A DNA stretch of 57,246 bases from Acidobacteriota bacterium (GCA_020851835.1 JADZBZ010000214.1:1-57246); one strand, 5' to 3'. Shown: positions 1-8,789, counted from the stretch's first letter. Program-made: numbers and translations. The notes: generated by a model not told the origin, from the letters alone.

Positions 1-126
1 CGTCCGACGCTGGTGCCGGGGTCATCCGCCCTGTGGCGAGGGGGCGAAGATCGAACGCAGCACGGGCGTCAGCGTCTGATAACGTTGACTCCGTTACCTG
101 CGGACCCGTTCATAGCGACTATCGTC
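1..126 (+). repeat. Dispersed 96-bp repeat, copy 1, with extended left homology
   Basis: The repeat proper runs 31-126, from CTGTGGCGAGGGGG to GACTATCGTC. Bases 1-30 also match the 30 bases left of copy 2 (4342-4371), so the shared block is at least 126 bp and may continue beyond the window. Immediately to the right lies the 3' part of a DUF1223-like gene whose beginning is missing. The repeat contains short inverted arms (CGCAG/CTGCG around TAACG/CGTTA). Confidence 0.9.
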
Positions 127-422
127 CTGCGCCCGCCGACGCGAAAGAGAAGATCGGCGTCGTCATCGCCATCGCGGAGGACGGCCTCACCTCCGCGGTG
201 AAGCGCGGCGAGAACAGCGGCCGCACCCTCGCGCACACGGCCGTCGCACGGCGACTCGAGTCGATCGGCGCGCTCGACCGCGACGCCTTCGCCGGCGAGG
301 GGCAGTGGAAGCTGAACGCCGCGTGGCGCCCCTCGTCGCTCCGGGTTATCGCCTTTCTTCAAGGGCAGACGTCCCATCGAGTGTACGGCTCGGCGCAGGC
401 GCGCCTGTCGTCGCCCCGCTGA
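127..422 (+). pseudogene. DUF1223 family protein, C-terminal fragment
   Basis: The frame is open through the repeat and encodes about 98 residues that resemble the end of DUF1223 (thioredoxin-fold secreted) proteins. Recognisable pieces are GENSGRTLAHTAVARRL and LRVIAFLQ. The N-terminal two thirds, with the usual signal peptide and redox cysteines, are absent because homology begins directly after the GACTATCGTC end of repeat copy 1. It converges on the methyltransferase gene and overlaps its 3' end by 77 bp. I infer a dead fragment left by a rearrangement at the repeat. Family assignment is moderate, because only the tail is available. Confidence 0.55.
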
Positions 423-1152
423 GCACTCGTCGCCCCGGTATGAGCATCGGCACCATCCGCCGATAGTTCGCGTACGCGGAGCCGTGCTCGGCGACCAGGT
501 CGTGCTCCTCGAACTGGATCGCCAGGACGATGTAGGCGGTCGTCACGAGCGCGAAGACGAGATGCGCCAGCGTCATCGTCGGCGTCATCCAGAAGGCGAA
601 CAGGAACCCCAGGTACAGCGGGTGCCGGACGATGCGGTAGGGAGCCGGCGTCCGGAAGGCGATCGGCGAGTAGGGCTTGCCTCTGAGCGGCAGCCACACC
701 TGCCGCAGCCCGAACAGGTCGAAGTGGTTGATCAGGAACGTCACCACGAGCACCGTGCCCCATCCGCAGGCAAAGAGCGTCCACAGGATCGCCCGTGCGG
801 CGGCGTTGTCGACGGACCAGATCGAGCCGCCGAGAGGACGCCACTGCCAGAAGAGCAGCAGCAGGGCAAGGCTCGCGCAGAGGACGTAGGTGGAGCGCTC
901 GATGGCCCACGGCACGATCTGGGTCCAGCGCTCCTTGAACCACCGCCGCGCCATCACGCTGTGCTGGACGGCGAAGATCGTGAGCAGGCCGCAATCGATC
1001 GCCAGCGCGGCCGGCAGCGAGCCCTCGAGCGGGCCGTCGAGCCGCCGCGGTACCGCGAAGCCGCCCACGAATGCGATCGCGTAGAGGAACGTGACGAGAA
1101 ACACGAGGTAGGCGGCGAGGCCGTACCCGAAAAACAGCAGACGCTTGACCAT
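346..1152 (-). CDS. mddA: Methanethiol S-methyltransferase-like membrane protein (MddA/NnrU-related)
   Basis: This 268-residue polytopic membrane protein starts at ATG 1152 behind a strong GAAGGAGG ribosome site. Hydrophobic segments run through the whole length. The C-terminal half carries the isoprenylcysteine-methyltransferase-type signature: YRIVRHPLYLGFL, then FEEHDLVAEHGSAYANYR, then the VPMLIP end typical of MddA. MddA methylates methanethiol with S-adenosylmethionine to give dimethyl sulfide. The family resemblance is good, but NnrU-like or other ICMT-fold methyltransferases cannot be excluded. About 30 residues after VPMLIP are extra relative to usual MddA and may be read-through into rearranged DNA next to repeat copy 1. 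It is divergent from the LuxR-type regulator at 1267. Confidence 0.7.
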   Translation of the reverse strand: MVKRLLFFGYGLAAYLVFLVTFLYAIAFVGGFAVPRRLDGPLEGSLPAALAIDCGLLTIFAVQHSVMARRWFKERWTQIVPWAIERSTYVLCASLALLLLFWQWRPLGGSIWSVDNAAARAILWTLFACGWGTVLVVTFLINHFDLFGLRQVWLPLRGKPYSPIAFRTPAPYRIVRHPLYLGFLFAFWMTPTMTLAHLVFALVTTAYIVLAIQFEEHDLVAEHGSAYANYRRMVPMLIPGRRVLSGATTGAPAPSRTLDGTSALEERR

Positions 1153-1266
1153 GCGATCCTCCTTCGTCTGGAAGCATCGCCGGTCCACCGCCGTCCGCCC
1201 ATCGGCGGATTGTCCCGATTCAGGTAGAATCGCGCCCCTAGACATGAGGCAAATGTCCCGCCCGTC

Positions 1267-2343
1267 ATGACCGCACCCGGACGCATTCGCCAGCACGTCC
1301 GTTACGTCACCGCCGGTGACGGCACCCGCCTCGCGTGGGCCGAGGCCGGGGCCGGGCGTCCGCTCGTCAAGGCCGCCAACTGGCTCACGCACCTGGAATA
1401 CGAGCTGGACAGCCCGGTGTGGCGCCACTGGCTGCAGTTCCTCTCGTCGCATTTTCGATTCATCAGGTTCGACGAACGAGGCTGCGGCATGAGCGGATGG
1501 GGCGGAGGGCCGCTCACCGTGGAGCGTTGGACCGGGGATCTCGAGACGGTCATCGATGCGGCGCGCCTCGATGGGCCCGCGATCCTCCTGGGCATCTCGC
1601 AGGGTGCGGCGAGCTGCATCCAGTATGCGATTCGGCACCCGGAGCGCGTCTCGCACCTGGTGCTCTACGGTGCCTATGCGCACGGCGTGCTGCACCGCGG
1701 CACGCCCATGACCCGGCTCGCCTACCAGGCGATGGTGGATCTCGCGCGCGCCGCGTGGGGCACGGACAACCCGGCCTTCCGCCAGGTCTTCACCTCGCGC
1801 TTCATTCCCGGCGGGACGCCCGAGCAGCTGCAGTGGTGGAACGAGCTGTGTCTGAAGACGACTACTGGCGAGATCGCGGCCACCTTGTTCCAGGCGCGGG
1901 CGGAGGTTGACGTGTCGGCCCTGCTCGGCCAGGTGCGCGTCCCCACGCTGGTGCTGCACGGGACCGACGATCACATCGTGGCGATCGACGAAGCGCGCTT
2001 CCTCGCGAGCGGCATACCGGGCGCGGAGTTCGTCGAGCTCGACTCGCGCAACCACGTCCTGCTGGAACACGAGCCCGCGTGGGCGCGTTTCCAGGACGCG
2101 GTGCTGGACTTCGTGCAGCGTGGCGCGGTGGCGGGGAATTCTCCCTTCGCCGCGCTTTCGGCGCGCGAGCGGGAGGTGCTGGCCGCGATGGCAGACGGCC
2201 TGAGCAACACGGAGATCGCGGAGCGGCTGCAGATCAGCGAGAAGACGGTGCGCAACCACGCATCGAACGTCTTCGACAAGCTGGGCGTCTGGTCGCGCGC
2301 GCAGGCGATCGTCTTCGCGCGCGACCACGGATTCCGGCGGTGA
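1267..2343 (+). CDS. Alpha/beta hydrolase - LuxR HTH fusion regulator
   Basis: The protein has 358 residues. The N-terminal 280 form an alpha/beta hydrolase with nucleophile elbow GISQG (Ser111), an oxyanion region around FDERGCGMS, a late acid in GTDDHIV and a histidine in SRNHVLL, so the triad looks complete. The last 65 residues are a LuxR/GerE-type helix-turn-helix (LSAREREVLAAMADGLSNTEI, then ISEKTVRNHASNVFDKLGV). Such fusions are known as regulators that may sense or hydrolyse a small ligand; the ligand here is unknown. It is transcribed away from mddA with a 114-bp gap, so it could control that gene. Its stop abuts the end of the convergent secreted-protein gene. Confidence 0.85.
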   Translation: MTAPGRIRQHVRYVTAGDGTRLAWAEAGAGRPLVKAANWLTHLEYELDSPVWRHWLQFLSSHFRFIRFDERGCGMSGWGGGPLTVERWTGDLETVIDAARLDGPAILLGISQGAASCIQYAIRHPERVSHLVLYGAYAHGVLHRGTPMTRLAYQAMVDLARAAWGTDNPAFRQVFTSRFIPGGTPEQLQWWNELCLKTTTGEIAATLFQARAEVDVSALLGQVRVPTLVLHGTDDHIVAIDEARFLASGIPGAEFVELDSRNHVLLEHEPAWARFQDAVLDFVQRGAVAGNSPFAALSAREREVLAAMADGLSNTEIAERLQISEKTVRNHASNVFDKLGVWSRAQAIVFARDHGFRR

Positions 2344-4206
2344 TCAGCGCTTCGAAATCCTGATGTTGCTGACGTACATCTGGTCGTTGGGCCCGGCCTG
2401 GCGCTGCAGGTCGAACGCGATCGCGTCGAACAAGACCGTTGCGGGAATCGCCTTCGGGTACTCTGCGATCTTCGCCTTGCCGATCGAGACACGCACCATC
2501 TCGCCGGCCCTCGTCACCGTCACGGTGATCCGGTTGTTCTGTTCCGTGTTGGAGAACCCCGGCACCTTCAACCACTTCGTCTCGTTGAAGTAGCCCGGCT
2601 CGCCGGGGAATTTCCCTTCGATCTCCGCTTCGCCGTCCCTGCCGCCGAACCCCGGGCGCAGCTTCACGGTGAAGAACGCGTCCTTGCCGCTGTTGGCGAC
2701 CCCCTTTGACATCTTGAAGATCATGCCCCGCGCCCCCCACGTGTAGTCACGGGCAGCCACGAGGTCGAAACTGATGGTCACGTCGCGCGGCAGCGGGCCC
2801 TTGAGCGCGGTCGGCGTAATCGTGAAGCCGCTGAGCGACGCCCAATGACCGTCGAGTCCTTTCAGCTCCGTCACAACGCTCGTCTTCCCGGTGTTATCGA
2901 GGTTGCTGCGCCACTTGAGGGGCGCCTTGCCGACGGGCGTCGCGGAGAAATCGTCGAAGAAATGCACCGCCGGGTCAGCGGCTCCGGCCCGGCTGGCCGC
3001 AGACGGCATGGCCGCAGACGGCATGGCCGCAGACGGCTCGGACGCGGTGGTCGGTGCGCCAGCGGGCCGCAGCGGCGCGTACGGCTGCCCGGCCACCTTC
3101 GCCGGGTCGAAGAAACGGTTGTAGAGATACTCGAAGTTGAACTGGTTCAGGACCGCGTCGTGGAGGTGCTTGCTGGCCGGCTGGTTCAGCTGTGCGGTCC
3201 ACGACACCACGATCCACTGCGGCGTGTCCCCCTTGCAGCGCTCGAGCGTCGCGGCATCCACCGTGTAGACAGGCAGCCGCATCGAACTGCCGCCGTTGCC
3301 AAGGAACGCATCGGGCGCGTTCTCGAGCATGATGTCCGGCTCGCTTCGCGCGATCTCGGCCACCTCCTGCAGGCGGCCCGCATACTTGACCCGGTTGGCC
3401 TCGAGCGCCGCGCGCCGCTTCGCGGTGGCCTCCTCGATGTAGGTCATGGAGCGCGCGATGCGCTGCGCGTCCCCCTGTTCCGCTTCCGTGATGCGCTTCT
3501 TCTCGAGCTCGTACTTGCGGGTGATCGCCACACCCAGCGCATCGAGGTATTCACCGCGGGTGAGCTTCACGAAGGGCAGCCGCCGGTCCTTCGCGATCAG
3601 CACGTACTTGCGGTTGCCGTTGACCGAGTTGCGCTGGAACCAGGCGGGGAACTGGCCGAGGAACGGATGGTTCGAGACGTCCGCCGCCTTCTCGAGCTCG
3701 GGGCCGAAACCCTGCTGCTCGAACGTGGGGATGGTGAAGTAGTAGCGCTCCGGCGTGCTGAGCGCCGCGGCCTCCTCGCCGAAGGGCCCGTTCACGATGA
3801 CGTTCCAGGTGAAGTGGCTGCTCGTGAACGGCTCGAGCTTCTTGTTGGCGCCGTACTTCAACTCGGTGTAGACCCGGGCGGCAACGCCGTAGCTCTGTGC
3901 TCTGGCCGTCGTGTTCTGGTTGTACGGGGTCAGCTTTTCAGCCATCACGACCGCCAGGTCGCCGAGCCCCCCGATCGGGCTGTAGCTCGCCTGCATCCAG
4001 TTGGCGAGCTCCATCGCGATCGTTCGCTGCGCGGCGGAGTACACGCGGTGATCGACCTTCAGCGGCGCGGTCGCCCCTTTGAAGTTGTAGATTTTCGCCC
4101 AGCCCAGCTCCTGGTCGGCGATGGACGCAGGGGGAATCGTCTGGGCGAGGAGCGGCACCGCGAGCGCGATCGCGAAGGAACCGATCAATCCGCTACGACC
4201 TTTCAT
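2344..4206 (-). CDS. Secreted protein of unknown function with C-terminal LamG/DUF1080-like domain
   Basis: It encodes 620 residues from ATG 4206 with a GGGAGT ribosome site and an N-terminal signal peptide ending near VPLLAQ. Residues 20-400 form a region I cannot assign; it includes a charged helical stretch (YELEKKRITEAEQGDAQRI) and few cysteines. A low-complexity linker of repeated SAAMP/AADG-type units follows. The last 190 residues look like a jelly-roll (DDFSATPVGKAPLKW, then FDLQRQAGPNDQMYVSNIRI), as in DUF1080/LamG-like exported proteins. It probably acts outside the cytoplasm. Its promoter lies in the 135 bp between its start and repeat copy 2. It is convergent with the LuxR-type gene. 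Confidence 0.75.
   Translation of the reverse strand: MKGRSGLIGSFAIALAVPLLAQTIPPASIADQELGWAKIYNFKGATAPLKVDHRVYSAAQRTIAMELANWMQASYSPIGGLGDLAVVMAEKLTPYNQNTTARAQSYGVAARVYTELKYGANKKLEPFTSSHFTWNVIVNGPFGEEAAALSTPERYYFTIPTFEQQGFGPELEKAADVSNHPFLGQFPAWFQRNSVNGNRKYVLIAKDRRLPFVKLTRGEYLDALGVAITRKYELEKKRITEAEQGDAQRIARSMTYIEEATAKRRAALEANRVKYAGRLQEVAEIARSEPDIMLENAPDAFLGNGGSSMRLPVYTVDAATLERCKGDTPQWIVVSWTAQLNQPASKHLHDAVLNQFNFEYLYNRFFDPAKVAGQPYAPLRPAGAPTTASEPSAAMPSAAMPSAASRAGAADPAVHFFDDFSATPVGKAPLKWRSNLDNTGKTSVVTELKGLDGHWASLSGFTITPTALKGPLPRDVTISFDLVAARDYTWGARGMIFKMSKGVANSGKDAFFTVKLRPGFGGRDGEAEIEGKFPGEPGYFNETKWLKVPGFSNTEQNNRITVTVTRAGEMVRVSIGKAKIAEYPKAIPATVLFDAIAFDLQRQAGPNDQMYVSNIRISKR
2995..3037 (-). repeat. 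15-bp tandem repeat, three units, inside the secreted-protein gene
   Basis: The unit GGCCGCAGACGGCAT occurs nearly three times in a row and encodes the flexible SAAMP linker between the two parts of the exported protein. Unit length is a multiple of three, so copy-number change would keep the frame. Confidence 0.85.
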
Positions 4207-4341
4207 GGGTACTCCCTTTCGGCGGGGTCCGGCCGCCTCTGCACGCCGTGCGCATTGTGGCACAGACCACCCAGTGCGGAGTTGCTGTCCCGCCACCTGG
4301 CCCGTCACCCGATCAACGGCCGTCACCTGGCTTTTGGCCCA
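4207..4341. other. Intergenic spacer upstream of the secreted-protein gene
   Basis: This spacer holds the presumed promoter of the minus-strand gene. I see no clear open frame. Its far end becomes the region of homology shared with the first 30 bases of the window. Confidence 0.4.
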
Positions 4342-4467
4342 CGTCCGACGCTGGTGCCGGGGTCATCCGCCCTGTGGCGAGGGGGCGAAGATCGAACGCA
4401 GCACGGGCGTCAGCGTCTGATAACGTTGACTCCGTTACCTGCGGACCCGTTCATAGCGACTATCGTC
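4342..4467 (+). repeat. Dispersed 96-bp repeat, copy 2, with extended left homology
   Basis: Identical by eye to bases 1-126; the core is 4372-4467. Unlike most other copies, it lies between two genes that both look complete, the start of the secreted-protein gene and the end of the tetR-type gene. Together with copy 1 it bounds a 4.2-kb block as direct repeats. Confidence 0.9.
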
Positions 4468-4522
4468 GGACGTGTGTCGATCCGCGCCCGAAGCGGTGTC
4501 TCCTGGCCGCGCAGGTCATCCG

Positions 4523-5185
4523 TCATGGCCTAGGCGAAGTCTTCCGTGTCCGCTTCGTCCGCCTGTGCGTGGGTCCCGAGTTCTTCGGGGCGTTCGAGAA
4601 CAGCAGCTCGACGTACCGCTTGAGGTGATCGACGCTTTCGATCGCCACGGCAACGTCGTTCTGGGCCTTCGCAAGGATGAAGGCGCCTTGCAGGACCGCT
4701 TGTGTGTGCGTCGCCAGGCTTTCTGCGGTCCAGCCGCCGGCGATGCCGTGACTCTTCATGGCGTCAGCGATGTCGTTGGTGAGCGTCCCGGCGTGACCAA
4801 AGATGCTGGCCGCGCAGGCGTCGCGGATCTCCGGATGCTCTCCGTAGGTCTCCTGGACCATGGTGCCGACCACGCACGTGAACTCCGGAATCTCGCCCCG
4901 GAGCAGCGCCCGTCGGAACTCGATGTAGGCAAGAACGCGATCGAGTGGATCTTTGGGGTCGTGGTAGGGCGCACGCTCGAAGAGCTCACCCGTCACGGCC
5001 GACCAGTGCTCGGCGGCGGCCACGCCGAGCGCATCCTTGGTTGCGAAGTAGTGGAAGAACGCGCCCTTGGTCACGCCCGCCCGCGCGCATACGTCGTCGA
5101 CCGTCGTCGCCGAGAACCCCTTCTCGCGAATCAATGACAGGGCGGCGTTGAGCAGTTTGAGCTCCGCGGCTCGGGCTTTGGGCAC
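4523..5185 (-). CDS. TetR/AcrR family transcriptional repressor
   Basis: The protein has 220 residues. The N-terminal helix-turn-helix is clear: GFSATTVDDVCARAGVTKGA followed by FFHYFATKDAL. The C-terminal ligand-binding half is TetR-like, with a variable basic tail (THRRTKRTRKTSPRP) that may be extra. It probably represses its own gene, since a near-perfect palindrome lies directly upstream of the start at 5191-5216. TetR genes normally sit next to the gene they control, but the only sequence on the far side is a short orphan frame and then a convergent permease gene, so the original target may have been lost. Confidence 0.85.
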   Translation of the reverse strand: MPKARAAELKLLNAALSLIREKGFSATTVDDVCARAGVTKGAFFHYFATKDALGVAAAEHWSAVTGELFERAPYHDPKDPLDRVLAYIEFRRALLRGEIPEFTCVVGTMVQETYGEHPEIRDACAASIFGHAGTLTNDIADAMKSHGIAGGWTAESLATHTQAVLQGAFILAKAQNDVAVAIESVDHLKRYVELLFSNAPKNSGPTHRRTKRTRKTSPRP

Positions 5186-5190
5186 GGTCT

Positions 5191-5216
5191 ATACATACAA
5201 ACTAGTTGGTATGTAT
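5191..5216. promoter_or_regulatory. Palindromic operator upstream of the tetR-type gene
   Basis: The arms ACATAC and GTATGT flank a central ACTAGT with two-base spacers. One spacer pair breaks otherwise full dyad symmetry, and the symmetry extends outward as ATACATAC/GTATGTAT. The site lies 6-31 bp upstream of the TetR start codon, the usual position for autorepression. Confidence 0.75.
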
Positions 5217-5399
5217 GTCAAGGCGAACTGTCGAACCAGCTGCCAGCCCCTGCGCGACTGGGTGGATGAGGCCTGGCGACGTTGGCTCACGCTTGCCGGA
5301 AGCGAGACGAGTCCGAGTGAGCCAGGCTACCTGGCCGGGGCCGTACACGCTGCAGGATGCACCGCCAGCGAGGTGACCCAACTCCTGGCGCTGGGGTGA
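5211..5399 (+). CDS. Small orphan reading frame, possibly a fragment
   Basis: A 62-residue frame starts inside the operator and ends just before the convergent ADOP gene. The sequence (for example LRDWVDEAWRRWLTLAG and AAGCTASEVTQLLALG) reads like real protein rather than a shadow, but I recognise no family. With its start inside a regulatory palindrome, it may be the tail of a gene whose front was lost rather than a functional small protein. Confidence 0.25.
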   Translation: MYVKANCRTSCQPLRDWVDEAWRRWLTLAGSETSPSEPGYLAGAVHAAGCTASEVTQLLALG

Positions 5400-5402
5400 G
5401 CC

Positions 5403-8132
5403 CTACTCGTCGCGCAGCGCTTCGATCGGCTGGATGCGCAAGCCCTGCCGCAACGGACCAATCGCCGCAATTACGCCGATCGTCATCGTGAGCAAGACGA
5501 CGGCCGGCAGCAGCATCGCGCGGTAGTTCTGTATCATGTCGCCCTCGAGCATCTGCTCCAGGCCAACGGCGCCGATCACGCCGAGCATCGCGCCGGCGCC
5601 CAGTTGGGCGAGGACGCGCGAGAAGATGCCGAGGAGGATCCGGTTACGGTTGGCGCCCAGCGCCGCGCGAATGCCGATTTCGCGCCGCCGCCGCGCCACG
5701 GTGAACGACATCAGCGAGTAGATGCCGGCCGACGAGAGCAGCAGCACGCTCACGATCACCAGCCCAAGGCTGACGCCGATCAGCCGCATCATGCCCTGAG
5801 CCTGCCGGAACGCGATGGCGGCGGTGGACACGTCGAGCACCAGCAGGTCCGGATCGACCGACGCGCTGAGGTCGCGTAGCGGCTCGGCAAGCGCCGCCGG
5901 ATCGCCGGTGCGCGCCCGCACATTGAGACGGGCAGGATACAGGTCGCTGGCAGCGACGGCGTGGTAGACCCGACCTTCCGATTCATCGTCGAACGACCCG
6001 GGCACAGGGAAGTTGGGCACCACGCCGACGATTTCATACCAGCGCTCGAACACGACGTGCTGGGACGGCGCCTCGCGGCTCCGCCCGACGTACTTGATTC
6101 GGCGGCCGAGTGGATTAGCGCCACCGAAGACCTGATCGACCAACCCGCGGCTGACCAGCACGCCAGGCGTCATACCGGCGGTGTCCGCCGACGCATCGGC
6201 GGGTGTCAGGCCGCGCCCGATGCTCACCGGCACGTCGAACGCTGAAAAGAAGTTGGCGGTGACGCGGTTGAACCGCACCAGGGTGCCGCGCTTGGTGCCC
6301 TCGACGATGTTGTAGTCGACCGGGTCGATGGGCACCGGCACGCCTTCTGCCTCGACCACCAATGCAAGTTCGCGGCCAGGACTGGTCAGCGAGAACGTCA
6401 CCTCACGCACGCGTGCGTCGTCTCTCAAGCGGCGTTCGATGTCCGCAAGGGCGCTGCCATAGCGGTCGGCAAAGGCCTGGTCAACCGTCTCGGTCGGCGC
6501 GGCCACGGCGCGTTCGAGCGACAGGCTTGCGTTGAGGAACTCGGCGGTGGCGTAGCCGCCGCCAGACTCGATGCGGAGCGCGCTCCAGGCAAAATAGGTC
6601 GCCATCGGCAGCAGCGCGACCGTCACCGCCACCTGCGCCACGATCAGCGCCGTCCATAGCCGGCCCATCTGCATGCGCGATCCGCTGCCGGGTGACAGCG
6701 TCTGCAGGCGCGTGTGGACCTGGGGACCGGTCGCCTTGAGCGCCGGCGCCACGCCGACAATGGCCGCCGCCAGCAGCGTCAGCCCGACGACGTAGATCAC
6801 GGTACTGGTCTGAAGCTCCGGCGAGAACCAGAAGGGCCAGGCGCCGACCATGGTGCCCATGGCGAGCAGTGCGCCCTCGAGCTGGCGGAGCCCGACGGCG
6901 GTGAGGACGATACCGATGGCCGCCGACACGCTCGCCAGCATCAGCGCTTCGACGAACAGCTGCGCCACGATCCGGCGCCGGCTGGCGCCGAGTGCCCCTC
7001 GCACCGCAATCTCGCCTTGTCGCGTCGCGGTGCGGGCGTAGACGAGGATGGCCACGTTGACGCAGATGAGTATCAGTAACAGCACGATTGCAGTCTCGAT
7101 GGCATAGATCGCAAGAGCGCTGTCAGGGTCGTCGAGTTCGCTGAAGGCGTGGGCGTAGGCCAGCACCGTGGGGCGCAGGTGCTGGTGGGTTGCTGGCCAG
7201 GCCCCCGCGAGACGCTGGCCGATGGCCGCAAGCTCGGCCTGCGCACTCTCGAGCGTGGCTCCGGGCGCAAGCCGTCCAAACACGTTGATGCCGGGGCCGC
7301 TGCGCGGCGCCGAGGCGACCGCGTCGAGACGCCACGGGATCCAGAAGCTGTGATAGGTGGGGAAGCCGAACCCCTCTGGCATCACGCCGACGATGGTGTA
7401 GGCCGTGGCGCCAAGGTCCACCGCCCGGCCGACGATGTCCGGATCCGCCGCGAAACGGCGGACCCACTCGTCATGACCAATCACGAGCGCGTCGGGCGCG
7501 TCCGGGCGCTCGTCGTGCGGCAGCAGCGTGCGGCCGCGATACGCGGGGACGCGGGCGGCGCGAAACGCCGACGCCGAGATCTCGGCCACCATCACGACCT
7601 CGGGCGGCCGGCCGTCGACGATCAGGTTGCGCTGGACGTCGCGTGACACGCTGAAGTCTTCGATGGAGGTCGCGTCGCGCCACGCCTCGAGGTCGGCGAG
7701 CAGGCGGAACTCGCGATTGTTGGTCGAGGCGTCCCAGTTGACGAGTGAGACCAGCCGGTCGCTCTCGGGCAACGGCAGCGTGGTGCCCATCATCATCGAG
7801 CCGATGGTGAAGGCGCCGGCGGCGATGGTGATGCCGACCGACATGCCGAGCACGCTGACCAGGCTCAGGCCCGGATAGCGGAGCAGCATGCGCCAGGCCA
7901 GCGTGAAGTCGAGTGCCGAGAACGCCGGGCCCTGACGGAGCCGGCGCTGGCGCCGTCGCTCACCGAGGCCGGTGCCGAGCACGTTGAGGCAGGCGACGAG
8001 CGCGAAAGAGAGGCGAGCGTGTCCGTCTCGCGCGGCGAGCGCTCGCGCGAACGTTTCGGTCATCTCGGCCGCGTAGCGCTCGCGATGCCGGCGGGGAAAT
8101 GCGCGGAGGGCCAGGTGGTAGAGGCGTGTCAT
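5403..8132 (-). CDS. ADOP family ABC permease (PadR-linked)
   Basis: The 909-residue protein opens with the family's short amphipathic preface (LALRAFPRRHRERYAAEM). It then has two MacB/FtsX-type halves, each a large extracytoplasmic domain with flanking membrane helices. It ends with the typical ARRRREIGIRAALGANRNRIL stretch, two further helices and IEALRDE. ADOP proteins resemble MacB permeases but lack a neighbouring ATPase; their substrates are unknown. The gene overlaps the upstream PadR gene by four bases, so the two are translationally coupled. Confidence 0.9.
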   Translation of the reverse strand: MTRLYHLALRAFPRRHRERYAAEMTETFARALAARDGHARLSFALVACLNVLGTGLGERRRQRRLRQGPAFSALDFTLAWRMLLRYPGLSLVSVLGMSVGITIAAGAFTIGSMMMGTTLPLPESDRLVSLVNWDASTNNREFRLLADLEAWRDATSIEDFSVSRDVQRNLIVDGRPPEVVMVAEISASAFRAARVPAYRGRTLLPHDERPDAPDALVIGHDEWVRRFAADPDIVGRAVDLGATAYTIVGVMPEGFGFPTYHSFWIPWRLDAVASAPRSGPGINVFGRLAPGATLESAQAELAAIGQRLAGAWPATHQHLRPTVLAYAHAFSELDDPDSALAIYAIETAIVLLLILICVNVAILVYARTATRQGEIAVRGALGASRRRIVAQLFVEALMLASVSAAIGIVLTAVGLRQLEGALLAMGTMVGAWPFWFSPELQTSTVIYVVGLTLLAAAIVGVAPALKATGPQVHTRLQTLSPGSGSRMQMGRLWTALIVAQVAVTVALLPMATYFAWSALRIESGGGYATAEFLNASLSLERAVAAPTETVDQAFADRYGSALADIERRLRDDARVREVTFSLTSPGRELALVVEAEGVPVPIDPVDYNIVEGTKRGTLVRFNRVTANFFSAFDVPVSIGRGLTPADASADTAGMTPGVLVSRGLVDQVFGGANPLGRRIKYVGRSREAPSQHVVFERWYEIVGVVPNFPVPGSFDDESEGRVYHAVAASDLYPARLNVRARTGDPAALAEPLRDLSASVDPDLLVLDVSTAAIAFRQAQGMMRLIGVSLGLVIVSVLLLSSAGIYSLMSFTVARRRREIGIRAALGANRNRILLGIFSRVLAQLGAGAMLGVIGAVGLEQMLEGDMIQNYRAMLLPAVVLLTMTIGVIAAIGPLRQGLRIQPIEALRDE

Positions 8133-8491
8133 TTCGGGCCTCCGAACATGTTCTGCGCGCGGGCCACTTCGAGGAGCGCCCGCAGGCGTTCCGATTCCGC
8201 GCGCGCCACTGCGCGGCCGAAGCTGGTGCGCTGGTAGTACCGCCGAGCCGGCCCGCCGCTCGCATCGCCCTTCGGCGTCGATTCGGTGACCAGGCCTTCG
8301 TCCACCATCCTGGCGAGCGCGGCGTAAAGGGTGCCGGGGAGGATGGCCTCGCGGCCGTCGGTCATGGCCGACACCACCTGCATGATGGCGTAGCCGTGCA
8401 GGGCGTCGCCGTCGCCTAAGGCGAGCAGCACCTGGAAGGTGGAGTGTTTGAGCGGGAGCAGCTCAGCCGGGTCACGCGTCAGTCGGCGCAT
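8129..8491 (-). CDS. PadR-like transcriptional regulator (ADOP partner)
   Basis: The 120-residue protein is a winged-helix PadR relative: LLPLKHSTFQVLLALGDGD, LHGYAIMQ, then ILPGTLYAALARMVDEGLV and the wing sequence ARRYYQRTSFGRAVA. It belongs to the set of small PadR proteins encoded directly before ADOP permeases and presumably controls that operon. Its stop overlaps the ADOP start (ATGA). No ligand can be deduced. Confidence 0.9.
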   Translation of the reverse strand: MRRLTRDPAELLPLKHSTFQVLLALGDGDALHGYAIMQVVSAMTDGREAILPGTLYAALARMVDEGLVTESTPKGDASGGPARRYYQRTSFGRAVARAESERLRALLEVARAQNMFGGPK

Positions 8492-8505
8492 CGTATTCGG
8501 CTTAG

Positions 8506-8528
8506 ACTATAGTTGATATCGAATAGTT
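8506..8528. promoter_or_regulatory. AT-rich promoter/operator candidate upstream of the PadR gene
   Basis: In otherwise GC-rich DNA, this 23-bp AT-rich patch has two direct ATAGTT units 14 bp apart around a GATATC palindrome, 15-37 bp upstream of the PadR start. It suits a promoter overlapped by an autoregulatory site; the symmetry is weak. Confidence 0.35.
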
Positions 8529-8569
8529 CCAGCGATGGCGGTGCGCCGAACGAGCCCACGGCGTCGCGC

Positions 8570-8690
8570 TCATCCCGCGGTGGGCGCCACCCAGAGGCCC
8601 GCCGCCAGCGCCGGCCCCATCTCGATCAGCACCATCGCGACGTAGAGCACCAGCGTCTTTACCGTGGTCGGGACGCGGCTCGGTGGTCGT
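8570..8690 (-). other. Membrane-segment remnant between PadR and methyltransferase genes
   Basis: A minus-strand stretch encodes a single hydrophobic helix ending TVKTLVLYVAMVLIEMGPAL, then VAPTAG and a stop. No convincing start or family is visible. It may be the tail of a lost membrane protein or a very small protein. Confidence 0.25.
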
Positions 8691-8789
8691 GATTCCTGGT
8701 GTGGTGGCGGTAGAGTGGATAGCCGTCGCCACCTCTACCCGGTGCGGGCACTCACAGGGCGCGGCGGCAGAGGACGGGAGGACACCCTC

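Noticed and set aside
31..126. The repeat as a sequencing adapter or vector
   Set aside because: Copies 5, 7 and 8 have diverged in a graded way and one has inverted termini, which adapters would not show. Chimeric assembly at a real repeat remains possible and is noted above.
346..2328. Very long minus-strand frame through the LuxR-type gene
   Set aside because: Its first 390 residues are the low-quality complement of the hydrolase-LuxR gene; only the part from 1152 onward resembles a protein family. It is a high-GC shadow frame.
2995..3040. CRISPR-like array
   Set aside because: The units are contiguous 15-bp tandem repeats without spacers inside a coding region. No CRISPR array or cas gene was seen in the window.
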